The notes beneath the pieces were generated by a model that did no database searches, was not told where the DNA came from, and worked only from the letters and a program-made list of their open reading frames with translations. Made by a program: the position numbers and the translations under genes. This document shows positions 9,490-17,084 of a DNA stretch of 64,000 bases, in pieces (position 1 is the first letter of the stretch; every line of letters begins with the position of its first letter). This DNA is from Micrococcaceae bacterium Sec5.1 (GTDB taxonomy: Bacteria > Actinomycetota > Actinomycetes > Actinomycetales > Micrococcaceae), in contig CP143430.1 of assembly GCA_039636795.1 (NCBI GenBank), positions 4,526,001 to 4,590,000 of the forward strand, written 5' to 3'.

Positions 9490-9966
9490 ATGACTGATTT
9501 CCTTCGGCGGCAAATCTTCAACATCATCGCCGGGGTGTTCCTTGCCGTATTCGTCTTCGTGTGGAGTGCGGTGCTCCTCCGGGTCGGCACCTGGGTTCCA
9601 ACCGGTGGGTTGAGCGCCCCTGAGCTGAACGGAGCGTTGGTTACCGCGGCGGGAGTCCTCGCAACGTCCCTGAGTTCGCTTACGGCATCTGCACTCGGGT
9701 TCACTATCTCGGAGGTTAAGCGGGACAACACGAACGCTGGCGAATCCGGTCCCCTCGTCAGCCCGGCGGAGGTTGCCCTGCGTTTATCGGGACGGGTGAT
9801 ATTCGCGATCATGGTTTACATCACCATGGGCTTGCTGGTCCTGGTGCTATGGCTGTTCAAGGGCCAAGCGTCCACGGACCTCATCGGAGCCTTTGCGTTG
9901 TCTTTGCTGGGCTGGCTCGTGGGTGCTGCGGGCGTGGTCTTCCAGACGGAGAAGTCCGAGCCATAG
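9490..9966 (+). CDS. Small membrane protein of unknown function
   Basis: 158 residues from the ATG at 9490. Four membrane segments are visible: about 13-32 (IIAGVFLAVFVFVWSAVLL), 47-68, 99-120 (VIFAIMVYITMGLLVLVLW) and 128-147. A short cytoplasmic or external loop with TISEVKRDNTNAG lies in the middle. I do not recognise a family. It is divergent from the ArsR-family gene and convergent with the AcuC-like gene, so it seems to be a single-gene unit. An in-frame GTG at 9481 is an alternative start. Confidence 0.65.
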   Translation: MTDFLRRQIFNIIAGVFLAVFVFVWSAVLLRVGTWVPTGGLSAPELNGALVTAAGVLATSLSSLTASALGFTISEVKRDNTNAGESGPLVSPAEVALRLSGRVIFAIMVYITMGLLVLVLWLFKGQASTDLIGAFALSLLGWLVGAAGVVFQTEKSEP

Positions 9967-9984
9967 CTGGCGAGTCAAGACCAG

Positions 9985-11211
9985 CTAATCGAACCAGGGA
10001 TCCAACCCGTACAAAGGGAAGATCTCCTTGCGTGTGGCAATGACCGTGCGGTCCACCTCGTCCGCTGGGTCGTATCCAACTTCCCAAGAGCGCCACCAAA
10101 CATCCACGTCGTCGCCCATCGACTCCGGAGCCCACACCCCGTAAGTTTCCCTGACATAGTTACGCCATGCTTCTGGCACGGGGGTGCTCAAGGGCACCGG
10201 CCGCTGTGTCACCATCCCGATCAGATGGCTCCAGGCACGTGGCACAACACCCGTAACGTCGTAGCCGCCCCCGCCTGTGGCGATCCAGCGGTTATCGCAG
10301 TACCTGGCGGCGAGGCTCGCCACGGCGCTGGCCGCCTCACGCTGCCCGTCCACGCTGAGGTTGAGGTGCGTCAATGGATCCAGGCGGTGCGAGTCGCAGC
10401 CATGCTGGCTGACAATCACCTCGGGATTGAAGGCGGCAACCAGCTGCGGTACCACCGCATGGAAGGCGCGAAGCCACGCGGCATCTCCGGTGAACGCCGG
10501 CAACGCGACGTTGACAACCGTGCCCTGCGCATCAGGGCCACCGGTTTCATTGGCAAAACCCGTTCCCGGAAAGAGGGTAAGACCGGACTCATGCAGGGAA
10601 ATCGTCATGACGCGGGGGTCATTCCAAAAAATGCTTTGGGTTCCGTCGCCGTGGTGGGCGTCGACGTCGATGCTGACGACGCGCTGCACGCCGCCATCCA
10701 GCAGCCGTTGGATGGCAATCGCGACGTCGTTGTAGACGCAAAAACCGCTGGCGCGGTCACGTGCTGCATGGTGCATTCCGCCACTGAAATTCACGGCACG
10801 GACGGCGTTGCCGGACAGAATGGATTCCGCAGCGAGCAAAGAGCCACCGGCGAGCCGGGCGCTGGCCTCATGCATACCGGCGAACGCAGGATCATCCTCC
10901 GTCCCCAGACCACGCCCTTCCTCCGGCATGCCAGGATTCTCGCTCACCCGGCGGACGGCCTCCACATAGTCGGCGCTGTGCACCGAGCAAAGATCGACGT
11001 CGGTGGCCAGCTCCGGCGCCTCCACCGCCACATGGCTGTGGTTGAAAAGACCAAGGGATTCCGCGAGCCTCGCCGTTAACTCCAGGCGCTGCGGGGCCAT
11101 AGGATGGCTGGGACCAAAGTTGTAAGCAGTCATGGCTGGATCCCACACCACCGTCGTTGGCAGTGCGGATCGCGTAATGCTGGAAGCAGTTGTTCCAAGC
11201 CTGGAGTTCAT
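9985..11211 (-). CDS. acuC: AcuC-like class I/II histone deacetylase family protein
   Basis: 408 residues. Zinc-dependent deacylase of the arginase/deacetylase fold. Visible active-site elements are SGGMHHAARDRASGF (143-157, the tandem His147-His148) and DVDAHHGDGTQ (182-192), with zinc ligands Asp184 and His186. A tyrosine-containing GGGGYD segment follows near the C-terminus. In Bacillus, AcuC deacetylates and activates acetyl-CoA synthetase; an acs gene is present at 39960, and its product has the conserved acetylatable lysine, so the same pairing may apply here. This is inference. No partner acetyltransferase gene sits beside it. The start at 11211 has a weak ribosome site. Confidence 0.85.
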   Translation of the reverse strand: MNSRLGTTASSITRSALPTTVVWDPAMTAYNFGPSHPMAPQRLELTARLAESLGLFNHSHVAVEAPELATDVDLCSVHSADYVEAVRRVSENPGMPEEGRGLGTEDDPAFAGMHEASARLAGGSLLAAESILSGNAVRAVNFSGGMHHAARDRASGFCVYNDVAIAIQRLLDGGVQRVVSIDVDAHHGDGTQSIFWNDPRVMTISLHESGLTLFPGTGFANETGGPDAQGTVVNVALPAFTGDAAWLRAFHAVVPQLVAAFNPEVIVSQHGCDSHRLDPLTHLNLSVDGQREAASAVASLAARYCDNRWIATGGGGYDVTGVVPRAWSHLIGMVTQRPVPLSTPVPEAWRNYVRETYGVWAPESMGDDVDVWWRSWEVGYDPADEVDRTVIATRKEIFPLYGLDPWFD

Positions 11212-11313
11212 CCAGAACAGGCTACCTGAGGCCGCGCTGCACTACCGCCCGGTTACGCCGCAGGAATAGTGGTTTACTACTCAGGAAAGCATGTTCAACC
11301 GAGGAAGAACCCC

Positions 11314-12747
11314 ATGTCTCAAAGCCAGTCGCGCTCCGTGAGCCCGGCCAACTGGCAACCCGGCCAGCAGGAACGTGAAGGTCTATGGATTTTCACGCGT
11401 GCGCGCGACTTCATCGACAACATCGCCAACACGTCCCCGGCCCGTTTGGCCTTGGTCGCTTTCGCCTCGGTGATCCTGCTCTTCACAGGCTTGTTGTCTT
11501 TGCCATTTTCCTCGGCGTCGGGCGAACCTACTCCTCTTCACCAGGCCATGTTCACGGCAGTTTCCAGTGTCTGTGTTACGGGCCTGACCGTGGTTTCCAC
11601 CGCCACCCACTGGTCCTTCCTCGGCCAGCTCATTATTTTGGTGGGCATCTTTGTGGGCGGCCTTGGCACCCTGACCCTGGCTTCACTGTTGGCGCTCATG
11701 GTCAGCAAGCGGCTTGGTGTCCGCGGCAAGCTCATCGCCCAGGAAGCCATGAACAACGCCGGCAGGCTTGGTGAAGTGGGTACGCTGCTCCGCATCGTCA
11801 TCGTGACCTCCGTGGTGATCGAAGGCGCGCTTGCCCTTGCGCTGATCCCCCGCTTCATGCTCCTCGGAGAGCCCTTCTGGCAGTCGGTTTGGCACGGGGT
11901 CTTCTACTCGATCTCGTCCTTCAACAATGCCGGATTTACGCCGCACTCGGACGGCATCGTCCCCTACGAGACCGACCTCTGGATCCTCGTTCCACTCATG
12001 CTGGGCGTGTTCCTCGGCAGCCTCGGCTTCCCCGTAGTGATGGTCCTCCAACAGAACGGCCTGAACTGGAAGAAGTGGAACCTCCACACCAAGATCACCA
12101 TCCAGGTGTCCTTCATACTGCTGCTCGCCGGCACAGTCCTGTGGGCGCTCATGGAATGGGACAACGTGCGGACCATCGCGCACATGGACCTGGGTGACAA
12201 GCTCATCCATTCCCTCTTTGCTTCCGTGATGACGCGCTCAGGCGGATTCAACCTGGTGGACCAAAACCACATGGAATCCACCACCATGCTCCTCACCGAT
12301 GCCCTCATGTTTGCCGGCGGCGGCTCGGCGTCCACGGCCGGCGGCATCAAGGTGACCACCATCGCCGTCATGTTCCTCGCCATCGTCGCCGAGGCCCGTG
12401 GCGATGCCGACGTGAAGGTCTACGGCCGAACGATTCCCCAAGGCACCATGCGGGTGGCGATTTCCGTGATCGTTGCCGGTGCCACCCTTGTCTCGGTCGC
12501 GGCATTCCTGCTGCTCTCCATCAGCGGCGCAACACTGGACAGAGTGCTCTTTGAAACCATCTCGGCCTTTGCCACCGTGGGACTGAGCACCAACCTCAGC
12601 GCCGAGCTGCCGCCGTCGGGCGTTTACGTCCTGACCGTACTCATGTTCGCAGGCCGTGTGGGCACCGTAACCCTCGCTGCCGGCCTGGCCCTGCGCCAGC
12701 GCAGCCAGCTGTACCACTACCCGGAAGAGAGGCCAATCATTGGCTAG
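11314..12747 (+). CDS. ktrB: TrkH/KtrB-family potassium transporter membrane subunit
   Basis: 477 residues from the ATG at 11314, which has GAGGAAG six bases upstream. KtrB/TrkH proteins have four M1-P-M2 repeats; the four pore-loop segments are visible as SVCVTGLTVV, SSFNNAGFTP, MTRSGGFNLV and FATVGLSTN. Each has the conserved filter glycine. Alternating membrane helices fill the rest. It imports K+ (possibly with Na+), gated by the soluble RCK subunit. The downstream ktrA gene overlaps it by eight bases, so the two are made as a unit. Its N-terminal 45 residues are hydrophilic and cytoplasmic. Confidence 0.92.
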   Translation: MSQSQSRSVSPANWQPGQQEREGLWIFTRARDFIDNIANTSPARLALVAFASVILLFTGLLSLPFSSASGEPTPLHQAMFTAVSSVCVTGLTVVSTATHWSFLGQLIILVGIFVGGLGTLTLASLLALMVSKRLGVRGKLIAQEAMNNAGRLGEVGTLLRIVIVTSVVIEGALALALIPRFMLLGEPFWQSVWHGVFYSISSFNNAGFTPHSDGIVPYETDLWILVPLMLGVFLGSLGFPVVMVLQQNGLNWKKWNLHTKITIQVSFILLLAGTVLWALMEWDNVRTIAHMDLGDKLIHSLFASVMTRSGGFNLVDQNHMESTTMLLTDALMFAGGGSASTAGGIKVTTIAVMFLAIVAEARGDADVKVYGRTIPQGTMRVAISVIVAGATLVSVAAFLLLSISGATLDRVLFETISAFATVGLSTNLSAELPPSGVYVLTVLMFAGRVGTVTLAAGLALRQRSQLYHYPEERPIIG

Positions 12748-13426
12748 TACCACAGGGGCGCCCAACCGTCCCGCCCACAACGCACCAGTGCTGGTCATTG
12801 GCCTTGGCCGGTTCGGGTCGGCCACAGCCGAGCAATTGGTCAAGCAAGGCCGGGAAGTCCTGGCGATTGAACGTGACCGCACCCTTGTCCAGAAATGGGC
12901 GCCCGTGCTCACCCACGTGGTGGAGGCCGACGCCACCAACATCGATGCCCTGCGCCAGCTGGGGGCCCAGGAGTTCAGCTCCGCCGTGGTAGGCGTGGGC
13001 ACGTCCATCGAGTCCTCGGTACTCATCACTGTGAACCTGGTGGACCTGGGCATCCAACACCTCTGGGTTAAAGCGATCACCCCATCCCACGGCAAGATTC
13101 TCAGCCGGATCGGCGCAAACCACGTGATCTACCCGGAAGCCGACGCAGGGGTCCGTGCCGCGCACCTGGTCTCAGGGCGCATGCTGGACTTCATCGAGTT
13201 CGACGACGACTATGCGATCGTCAAGATGTATCCGCCCAAGGAAACTGTGGGCTTCACCCTGGAAGAATCCAAGGTGCGCTCCAAATACGGCGTGACGATC
13301 GTCGGCGTGAAGACTCCCGGCGAGGACTTCACGTATGCGCGGCCGGAAACCAAGGTGTCCGGCCACGACATGTTGATCGTGTCCGGACACGTTGACCTCC
13401 TGGAGCGCTTCGCAGCGCGACCGTAG
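12740..13426 (+). CDS. ktrA: KtrA/TrkA-type regulatory subunit (RCK)
   Basis: 228 residues. The start is a TTG at 12740 inside the end of ktrB; GGAAGAGAGG seven bases upstream supports it. The RCK-N Rossmann domain has VLVIGLGRFG (17-26) and the acidic residue in AIERD that binds the nucleotide ribose. An RCK-C domain covers roughly 140-225. The protein forms a cytosolic ring that opens KtrB when ATP (or NADH) is bound. The eight-base overlap with ktrB suggests translational coupling. Confidence 0.92.
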   Translation: MASTTGAPNRPAHNAPVLVIGLGRFGSATAEQLVKQGREVLAIERDRTLVQKWAPVLTHVVEADATNIDALRQLGAQEFSSAVVGVGTSIESSVLITVNLVDLGIQHLWVKAITPSHGKILSRIGANHVIYPEADAGVRAAHLVSGRMLDFIEFDDDYAIVKMYPPKETVGFTLEESKVRSKYGVTIVGVKTPGEDFTYARPETKVSGHDMLIVSGHVDLLERFAARP

Positions 13427-13443
13427 GTGCGGTTGGTTGGGGA

Positions 13444-14274
13444 TCAGCCCAACTGCTTGGTGATCTCCGCAGCCCGGGTAGCAGCTGCACGGGCTCCTTC
13501 GGCAATGATCCTGGGGATCCCGCCGTCGTCGAATGCTGCGATAGCCCGCTCGGTGGTTCCGTTGGGACTGGTTACGGCAACTCGAAGTGCAGTGGGGTCC
13601 GCACCCGGTTCCGCCAGCATGAAACCGGCGCCCGCCACCGTTTCGCGGGCCAGCATGACCGACAGTTCGGCGTCCAACCCCAGCTCAACACCCGCAGCGG
13701 CCATGGCCTCAGCCAAATAGAACGCGTAGGCGGGGCCGGATCCACTGATGGCGGACAAAGCGTCCACTTGTTCCTCGGGCACCTCCACAACCTTGCCGGC
13801 ACCTGCCAGCGCTGCCTTCACCTTCTCCAGCTGTTCGGGCGTGCAGTGCGTTCCGGGCGAGACGGATACGACGCCGCGCCCCAGCTTTGCGGGTGTGTTC
13901 GGCATGGTGCGGATCACCGGCTGCCCCTCTGGAAGGGCGGCCTCAAGCTGTGCGATGGAGACCGCAGCTGCCACGCTTACAACAACGGTGTCCTTCGCGA
14001 GTGCCGGGCTGATTTCCCGGGCAAGGTCTGTAATGCCAATTGGTTTGACGCCAAGGATGACTATGCCGGAACCTTTGCTTGCAAGCTTGTTGTTGTCCGG
14101 CTCTTCCTCGCCGGCGATCGCCATAACGCCGTACCGCTGCGCAAGCTCTTCTGCACGCTCGGCACGTCGGACAGTGGCGACGACATCAGATGGGTCAGTT
14201 CCGGCGGCAAGGAGACCGGCCAGAATTGCCTCGTTCATGGATCCACAGCCAAGGAATGCGATTCGGTTGCTCAT
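13444..14274 (-). CDS. proC: Pyrroline-5-carboxylate reductase
   Basis: 276 residues. Makes L-proline from pyrroline-5-carboxylate with NADPH, the last step of proline synthesis, in the cytosol. The Rossmann motif is FLGCGSMNEAI (7-17), and the C-terminal dimerisation region carries SGSGPAYAF, the family signature. A longer frame to 14358 exists, but MSNRIAFLG is the conserved start. It converges on ktrA with only 17 bases between stops. Proline is a compatible solute, so the neighbourhood with KtrAB could be osmotic, but the order proC-isomerase-ppx is also common in actinobacteria. Confidence 0.93.
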   Translation of the reverse strand: MSNRIAFLGCGSMNEAILAGLLAAGTDPSDVVATVRRAERAEELAQRYGVMAIAGEEEPDNNKLASKGSGIVILGVKPIGITDLAREISPALAKDTVVVSVAAAVSIAQLEAALPEGQPVIRTMPNTPAKLGRGVVSVSPGTHCTPEQLEKVKAALAGAGKVVEVPEEQVDALSAISGSGPAYAFYLAEAMAAAGVELGLDAELSVMLARETVAGAGFMLAEPGADPTALRVAVTSPNGTTERAIAAFDDGGIPRIIAEGARAAATRAAEITKQLG

Positions 14275-14410
14275 TGCACCATCATGGCAGTTTGCCCATG
14301 GAGGGGTCGAACGCTGTCCGGATTCCCAGCTTGTTCCCAAGAATATTGCAGGCAGCACCCAACCTTGGTCCGTAACTTAGTAGTTACCTCATTGAGGGTG
14401 CGAGTGATGA

Positions 14411-14501
14411 GGCGGGCATGGGGATGTCCGCCAACAGCACCGGTGGCCGGGGCGGGTTTTCCCCCATTTCCCGATTCGGCCGCCGGTGCTTTCGCTTTTA
14501 A
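14411..14501 (+). ncRNA. Candidate small RNA or terminator with two hairpins and a T-rich end
   Basis: On the plus strand an 8-bp hairpin (14411-14418 with 14425-14432, loop TGGGGA) is followed by a second hairpin. Its arms 14436-14449 and 14477-14490 pair over 14 bases with one G-U. TTCGCTTTTAA follows directly. This is the layout of an intrinsically terminated RNA reading plus, yet both neighbouring genes are on the minus strand. The loop of hairpin 2 is very C-rich (CCCCC and CCC runs). No convincing promoter was found, so an unannotated RNA and a lone terminator remain equally open. Confidence 0.35.
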
Positions 14502-14513
14502 TTGCGTTGGCTA

Positions 14514-15347
14514 CTAATTATCGTGTGAGCGCACCAGCGGGATGCTGAGGTGCTGCCGCGCGAAACGAAGCGTCTCCGCCAACATTTCTTCGCGCTCGCC
14601 CGCCACCTTGGCCTTGCGGGTTGAAATCTCCGCCACTACAACACCATTGAAGCCGTTGGACGCAAGGTGTTGCAGGGCATCGGCACACTGCTGTGTCCCT
14701 GTGCCCGGCACCAAGTGCTCGTCTTTTCCCGAACCCGAACCATCCGTGAGGTGAACGTGGCGGAGCTTGCTGCCCAGTGCCTGGATTGCTTCCAAACTGT
14801 TCGCCCCCGCAGTTGCCGCATGCGAGAAGTCCCAGGTGACGTCGTCGTAATCCTGTCCCAACGGATCCCAGTGCGGAAGGTAGGCAACAGCCTCCCGTCC
14901 GCGGACGCGCCACGGGTACATGTTCTCCACCGCGATGTGCACTTGGTACATCGCCGCGATCTCCCGAACACCCGCGGCGAAGTTCTCGGCATAGTTCGAC
15001 TGCCAGCGGAATGGCGGATGGACCACCACGGTGTCGCAGCCAACTTCCCTGGCCATCTGGCACGACTTCTCGATCTTGTTCCAGGCAGCTCCCCAGACTT
15101 GCTGGGTGAGCAGCAAAGTGGGCGCGTGAATAGAGACGATCTCTTGGTGGTAGCGATGGCTCAGCTGGATGAGTGCGTCAGGATTCTGGCTCACGGCGTT
15201 GTTGGTGACCATGACCTCAACGCCTTCATAGCCAAGGTCCTGGGCAACCGCGAAAGCATCATGGACGCTCAGCGGATAAACGGAGGCACTGGACAGCGCC
15301 ACCGGGATGTGGCGGTTATTTGCAAAGGGCTCGACGTCGGTACTCAT
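14514..15347 (-). CDS. Sugar phosphate isomerase/epimerase family protein
   Basis: 277 residues of the xylose-isomerase-like TIM-barrel family (AP_endonuc_2 fold). Visible metal-site elements include ISIHAPT-like VSIHAP near 72, VVHPP near 108, AVENM near 140 and TWDFSHA near 168. The substrate is unknown. The gene follows ppx by one base and corresponds in position to the mycobacterial gene between ppx and proC (Rv0498). It is cytosolic. Its function may relate to cell-wall or polyphosphate physiology in these bacteria, but the sequence does not show this. Confidence 0.75.
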   Translation of the reverse strand: MSTDVEPFANNRHIPVALSSASVYPLSVHDAFAVAQDLGYEGVEVMVTNNAVSQNPDALIQLSHRYHQEIVSIHAPTLLLTQQVWGAAWNKIEKSCQMAREVGCDTVVVHPPFRWQSNYAENFAAGVREIAAMYQVHIAVENMYPWRVRGREAVAYLPHWDPLGQDYDDVTWDFSHAATAGANSLEAIQALGSKLRHVHLTDGSGSGKDEHLVPGTGTQQCADALQHLASNGFNGVVVAEISTRKAKVAGEREEMLAETLRFARQHLSIPLVRSHDN

Positions 15348-15348
15348 C

Positions 15349-16485
15349 TCAGGAAGCCAGCCCGCCTGCAGCAGGTGCCGGGATTGGTGCAGGGGCAGGG
15401 TTGTTCACTGGCATTGTGTTCAGCGGCACCGGGAACTCCTCAAAGCTGGGCTGGGGCTCGTCGTTGTCCGTCGTCTTGTCGCCTTCCTTGACTGCTTTTT
15501 TCTTGGACTTGTCCTTCTTGCGCTTCCCGACGTGTGGGGCGGGATCCACTGCGTCCTCGAAGACCAACTGGTCCAGGCGGCGAAGGATCAGCCCTTCACG
15601 CAGAGCCCACGGACAAATTTCCATTTTAGGGAATTCGAAGAGTTCCAACGCGGCTTCTGCAACCAGAGCCCCGGCCAGCAACTGGCGGGCGCGCGCATCT
15701 GAAACGCCGGGGAGGTACAACCGGTCCTCGACCTTCATGGCGGATATGCGCTGGGCCCACAAGCCAAGATCGGCGGCGTGGAGTTCCCGTTTTACATAAG
15801 GACCGGCTCCGCTGGGGGCAGCACCGGCGATCCGGGCAAGGGAGCGGAACGTCTTGGAGGTCCCTGCCACCAGGTTGGCGCGGCCGAGCTCGTGAAAGTT
15901 GCGGACAACAGGTTTGAGCGTAGAGCGGATGTACCGCCTCAACTCCTTGACGCTCTTCGCGCTGGGTGGATCTTCGTGGAGCCAATCCCGCGTCAGCCTG
16001 CTGGCTCCCAAGGGAACGGATGTAGCGAATTCCGGGAGTTCGTCCGTGCCATACGCCATTTCGAAGGATCCACCGCCAATGTCCAGATCCAGAATCGGGC
16101 CGGCGCCCCAGCCGTACCAACGACGAACGGCAAAGAAGGTCATCGACGCTTCTTCGCTGCCAGTGAGCTCCTGGAGAGTCACCGTGGTCTCGTGTTTGAC
16201 CCGGGCCAGGACCTCGGCTCCGTTGGTTGCCTCACGGATCGCCGAGGTACAAAACGCGAGCAAATCCTCAGCCTTGTGGCGCGCTGCGAATTCCCACGCC
16301 TCCAGGACGAACTCAATCAGCTCAGTCTGTCCGGCGTCGTTGATGTTGCCATCACCGTCGAGGTATTGCACCAGGGAAAGTGGCCGTTTGTGGGAGGCAA
16401 AAGCCACTGGGCGGGCGCCGGGATGGGCATCCACGAGCAGCAGGTGGACGGTGTTTGAACCGATATCGAGAACGCCAAGACGCAT
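15349..16485 (-). CDS. Ppx/GppA family phosphatase
   Basis: 378 residues from MRLGVLDIGSNTVHLL; an upstream in-frame GTG at 16500 is possible, but relatives start at MRLG. Members hydrolyse polyphosphate or pppGpp. The ASKHA-fold motifs are present: phosphate 1 at DIGSNTVHLL (7-16), phosphate 2 at LDLDIGGGSFEM near 135, and adenosine-type VAGTSKTFRSLA near 215. The last 60 residues are Lys-rich and then Pro-rich, and probably disordered. It corresponds to mycobacterial Ppx1 (Rv0496), an exopolyphosphatase of short chains. The isomerase gene follows after one base. Confidence 0.85.
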   Translation of the reverse strand: MRLGVLDIGSNTVHLLLVDAHPGARPVAFASHKRPLSLVQYLDGDGNINDAGQTELIEFVLEAWEFAARHKAEDLLAFCTSAIREATNGAEVLARVKHETTVTLQELTGSEEASMTFFAVRRWYGWGAGPILDLDIGGGSFEMAYGTDELPEFATSVPLGASRLTRDWLHEDPPSAKSVKELRRYIRSTLKPVVRNFHELGRANLVAGTSKTFRSLARIAGAAPSGAGPYVKRELHAADLGLWAQRISAMKVEDRLYLPGVSDARARQLLAGALVAEAALELFEFPKMEICPWALREGLILRRLDQLVFEDAVDPAPHVGKRKKDKSKKKAVKEGDKTTDNDEPQPSFEEFPVPLNTMPVNNPAPAPIPAPAAGGLAS

Positions 16486-16574
16486 TCTGCCATTATTCAC
16501 CGATTCGAGGCCGGGGAAGCAACTTGGCGTCCACGTTTCGCTGGCAGGCGGACGTCCCGTGACCAGGATGCCAG

Positions 16575-17009
16575 CTATTCCGTTGGCTCCCCTGCTTCGT
16601 CTGCCCGTTTGAAGTCGCGGCGGATGTTGGCGATCCCTTCAGGATCGATTTCGAAGCCATATTCGCTTCCAGGGTTAATGACCATGCCCAGTTCGTCGCC
16701 GATGTTGCCAAGGATCGCTGAACCCATGGTCCCCAGAATGTGCGGAGCGGCTTCCAGGAAACGCTCGTCCACGCGGCTCGGGTGGCTGAACACCGCCAGA
16801 ACGGGCTGTCCGTCGGCGTTCGAAAGGACCAACGGCTCTACTGCAGAATCCGGTCCGTCCACTGCTTCGGAACTGATGAGGTAGACCTCGTTGTTCAGGA
16901 AAGCAAGGATGACGTCCACCGGGTTGGCGTCCGGCTGTTCAGCCAAGGCGAGCTTCGCTTCGAGGTCGTTCAAGGGTCCGTTGTCCGGTGAAGCCGTCTG
17001 TTCAGTCAT
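16575..17009 (-). CDS. SseB-family protein
   Basis: 144 residues. It matches the SseB N-terminal domain type: ANPVDVILAFLNNEVYLIS, then LSNADGQPVLAVFSHPSRV and an EIDPEGIANIRRDF end. Such small cytosolic proteins are common in actinobacteria and have no defined activity. The gene lies downstream of topA on the same strand, but a perfect 12-bp hairpin (17028-17066) separates the two, so it probably has its own promoter. Confidence 0.7.
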   Translation of the reverse strand: MTEQTASPDNGPLNDLEAKLALAEQPDANPVDVILAFLNNEVYLISSEAVDGPDSAVEPLVLSNADGQPVLAVFSHPSRVDERFLEAAPHILGTMGSAILGNIGDELGMVINPGSEYGFEIDPEGIANIRRDFKRADEAGEPTE

Positions 17010-17027
17010 GCTTCTACTCGACCACGA

Positions 17028-17066
17028 TGCCGTCCGGGACGCAATTCGCTTGCTTCCCGGACGGCA
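17028..17066. terminator. Hairpin downstream of topA
   Basis: The perfect 12-base arms TGCCGTCCGGGA (17028-17039) and TCCCGGACGGCA (17055-17066) lie 19 bases past the topA stop. No T run follows, so termination would have to be of the T-poor kind. Confidence 0.55.
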
Positions 17067-17084
17067 ACCTGTCTTGTTGCTGCT

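Noticed and set aside
14411..14501. The two-hairpin element as a 6C RNA
   Set aside because: 6C RNAs have C runs in both hairpin loops. Here only the second loop is C-rich; the first loop is TGGGGA. In mycobacteria the 6C gene lies next to ssd, and the gap beside ssd here (33387-33509) shows no such hairpins.
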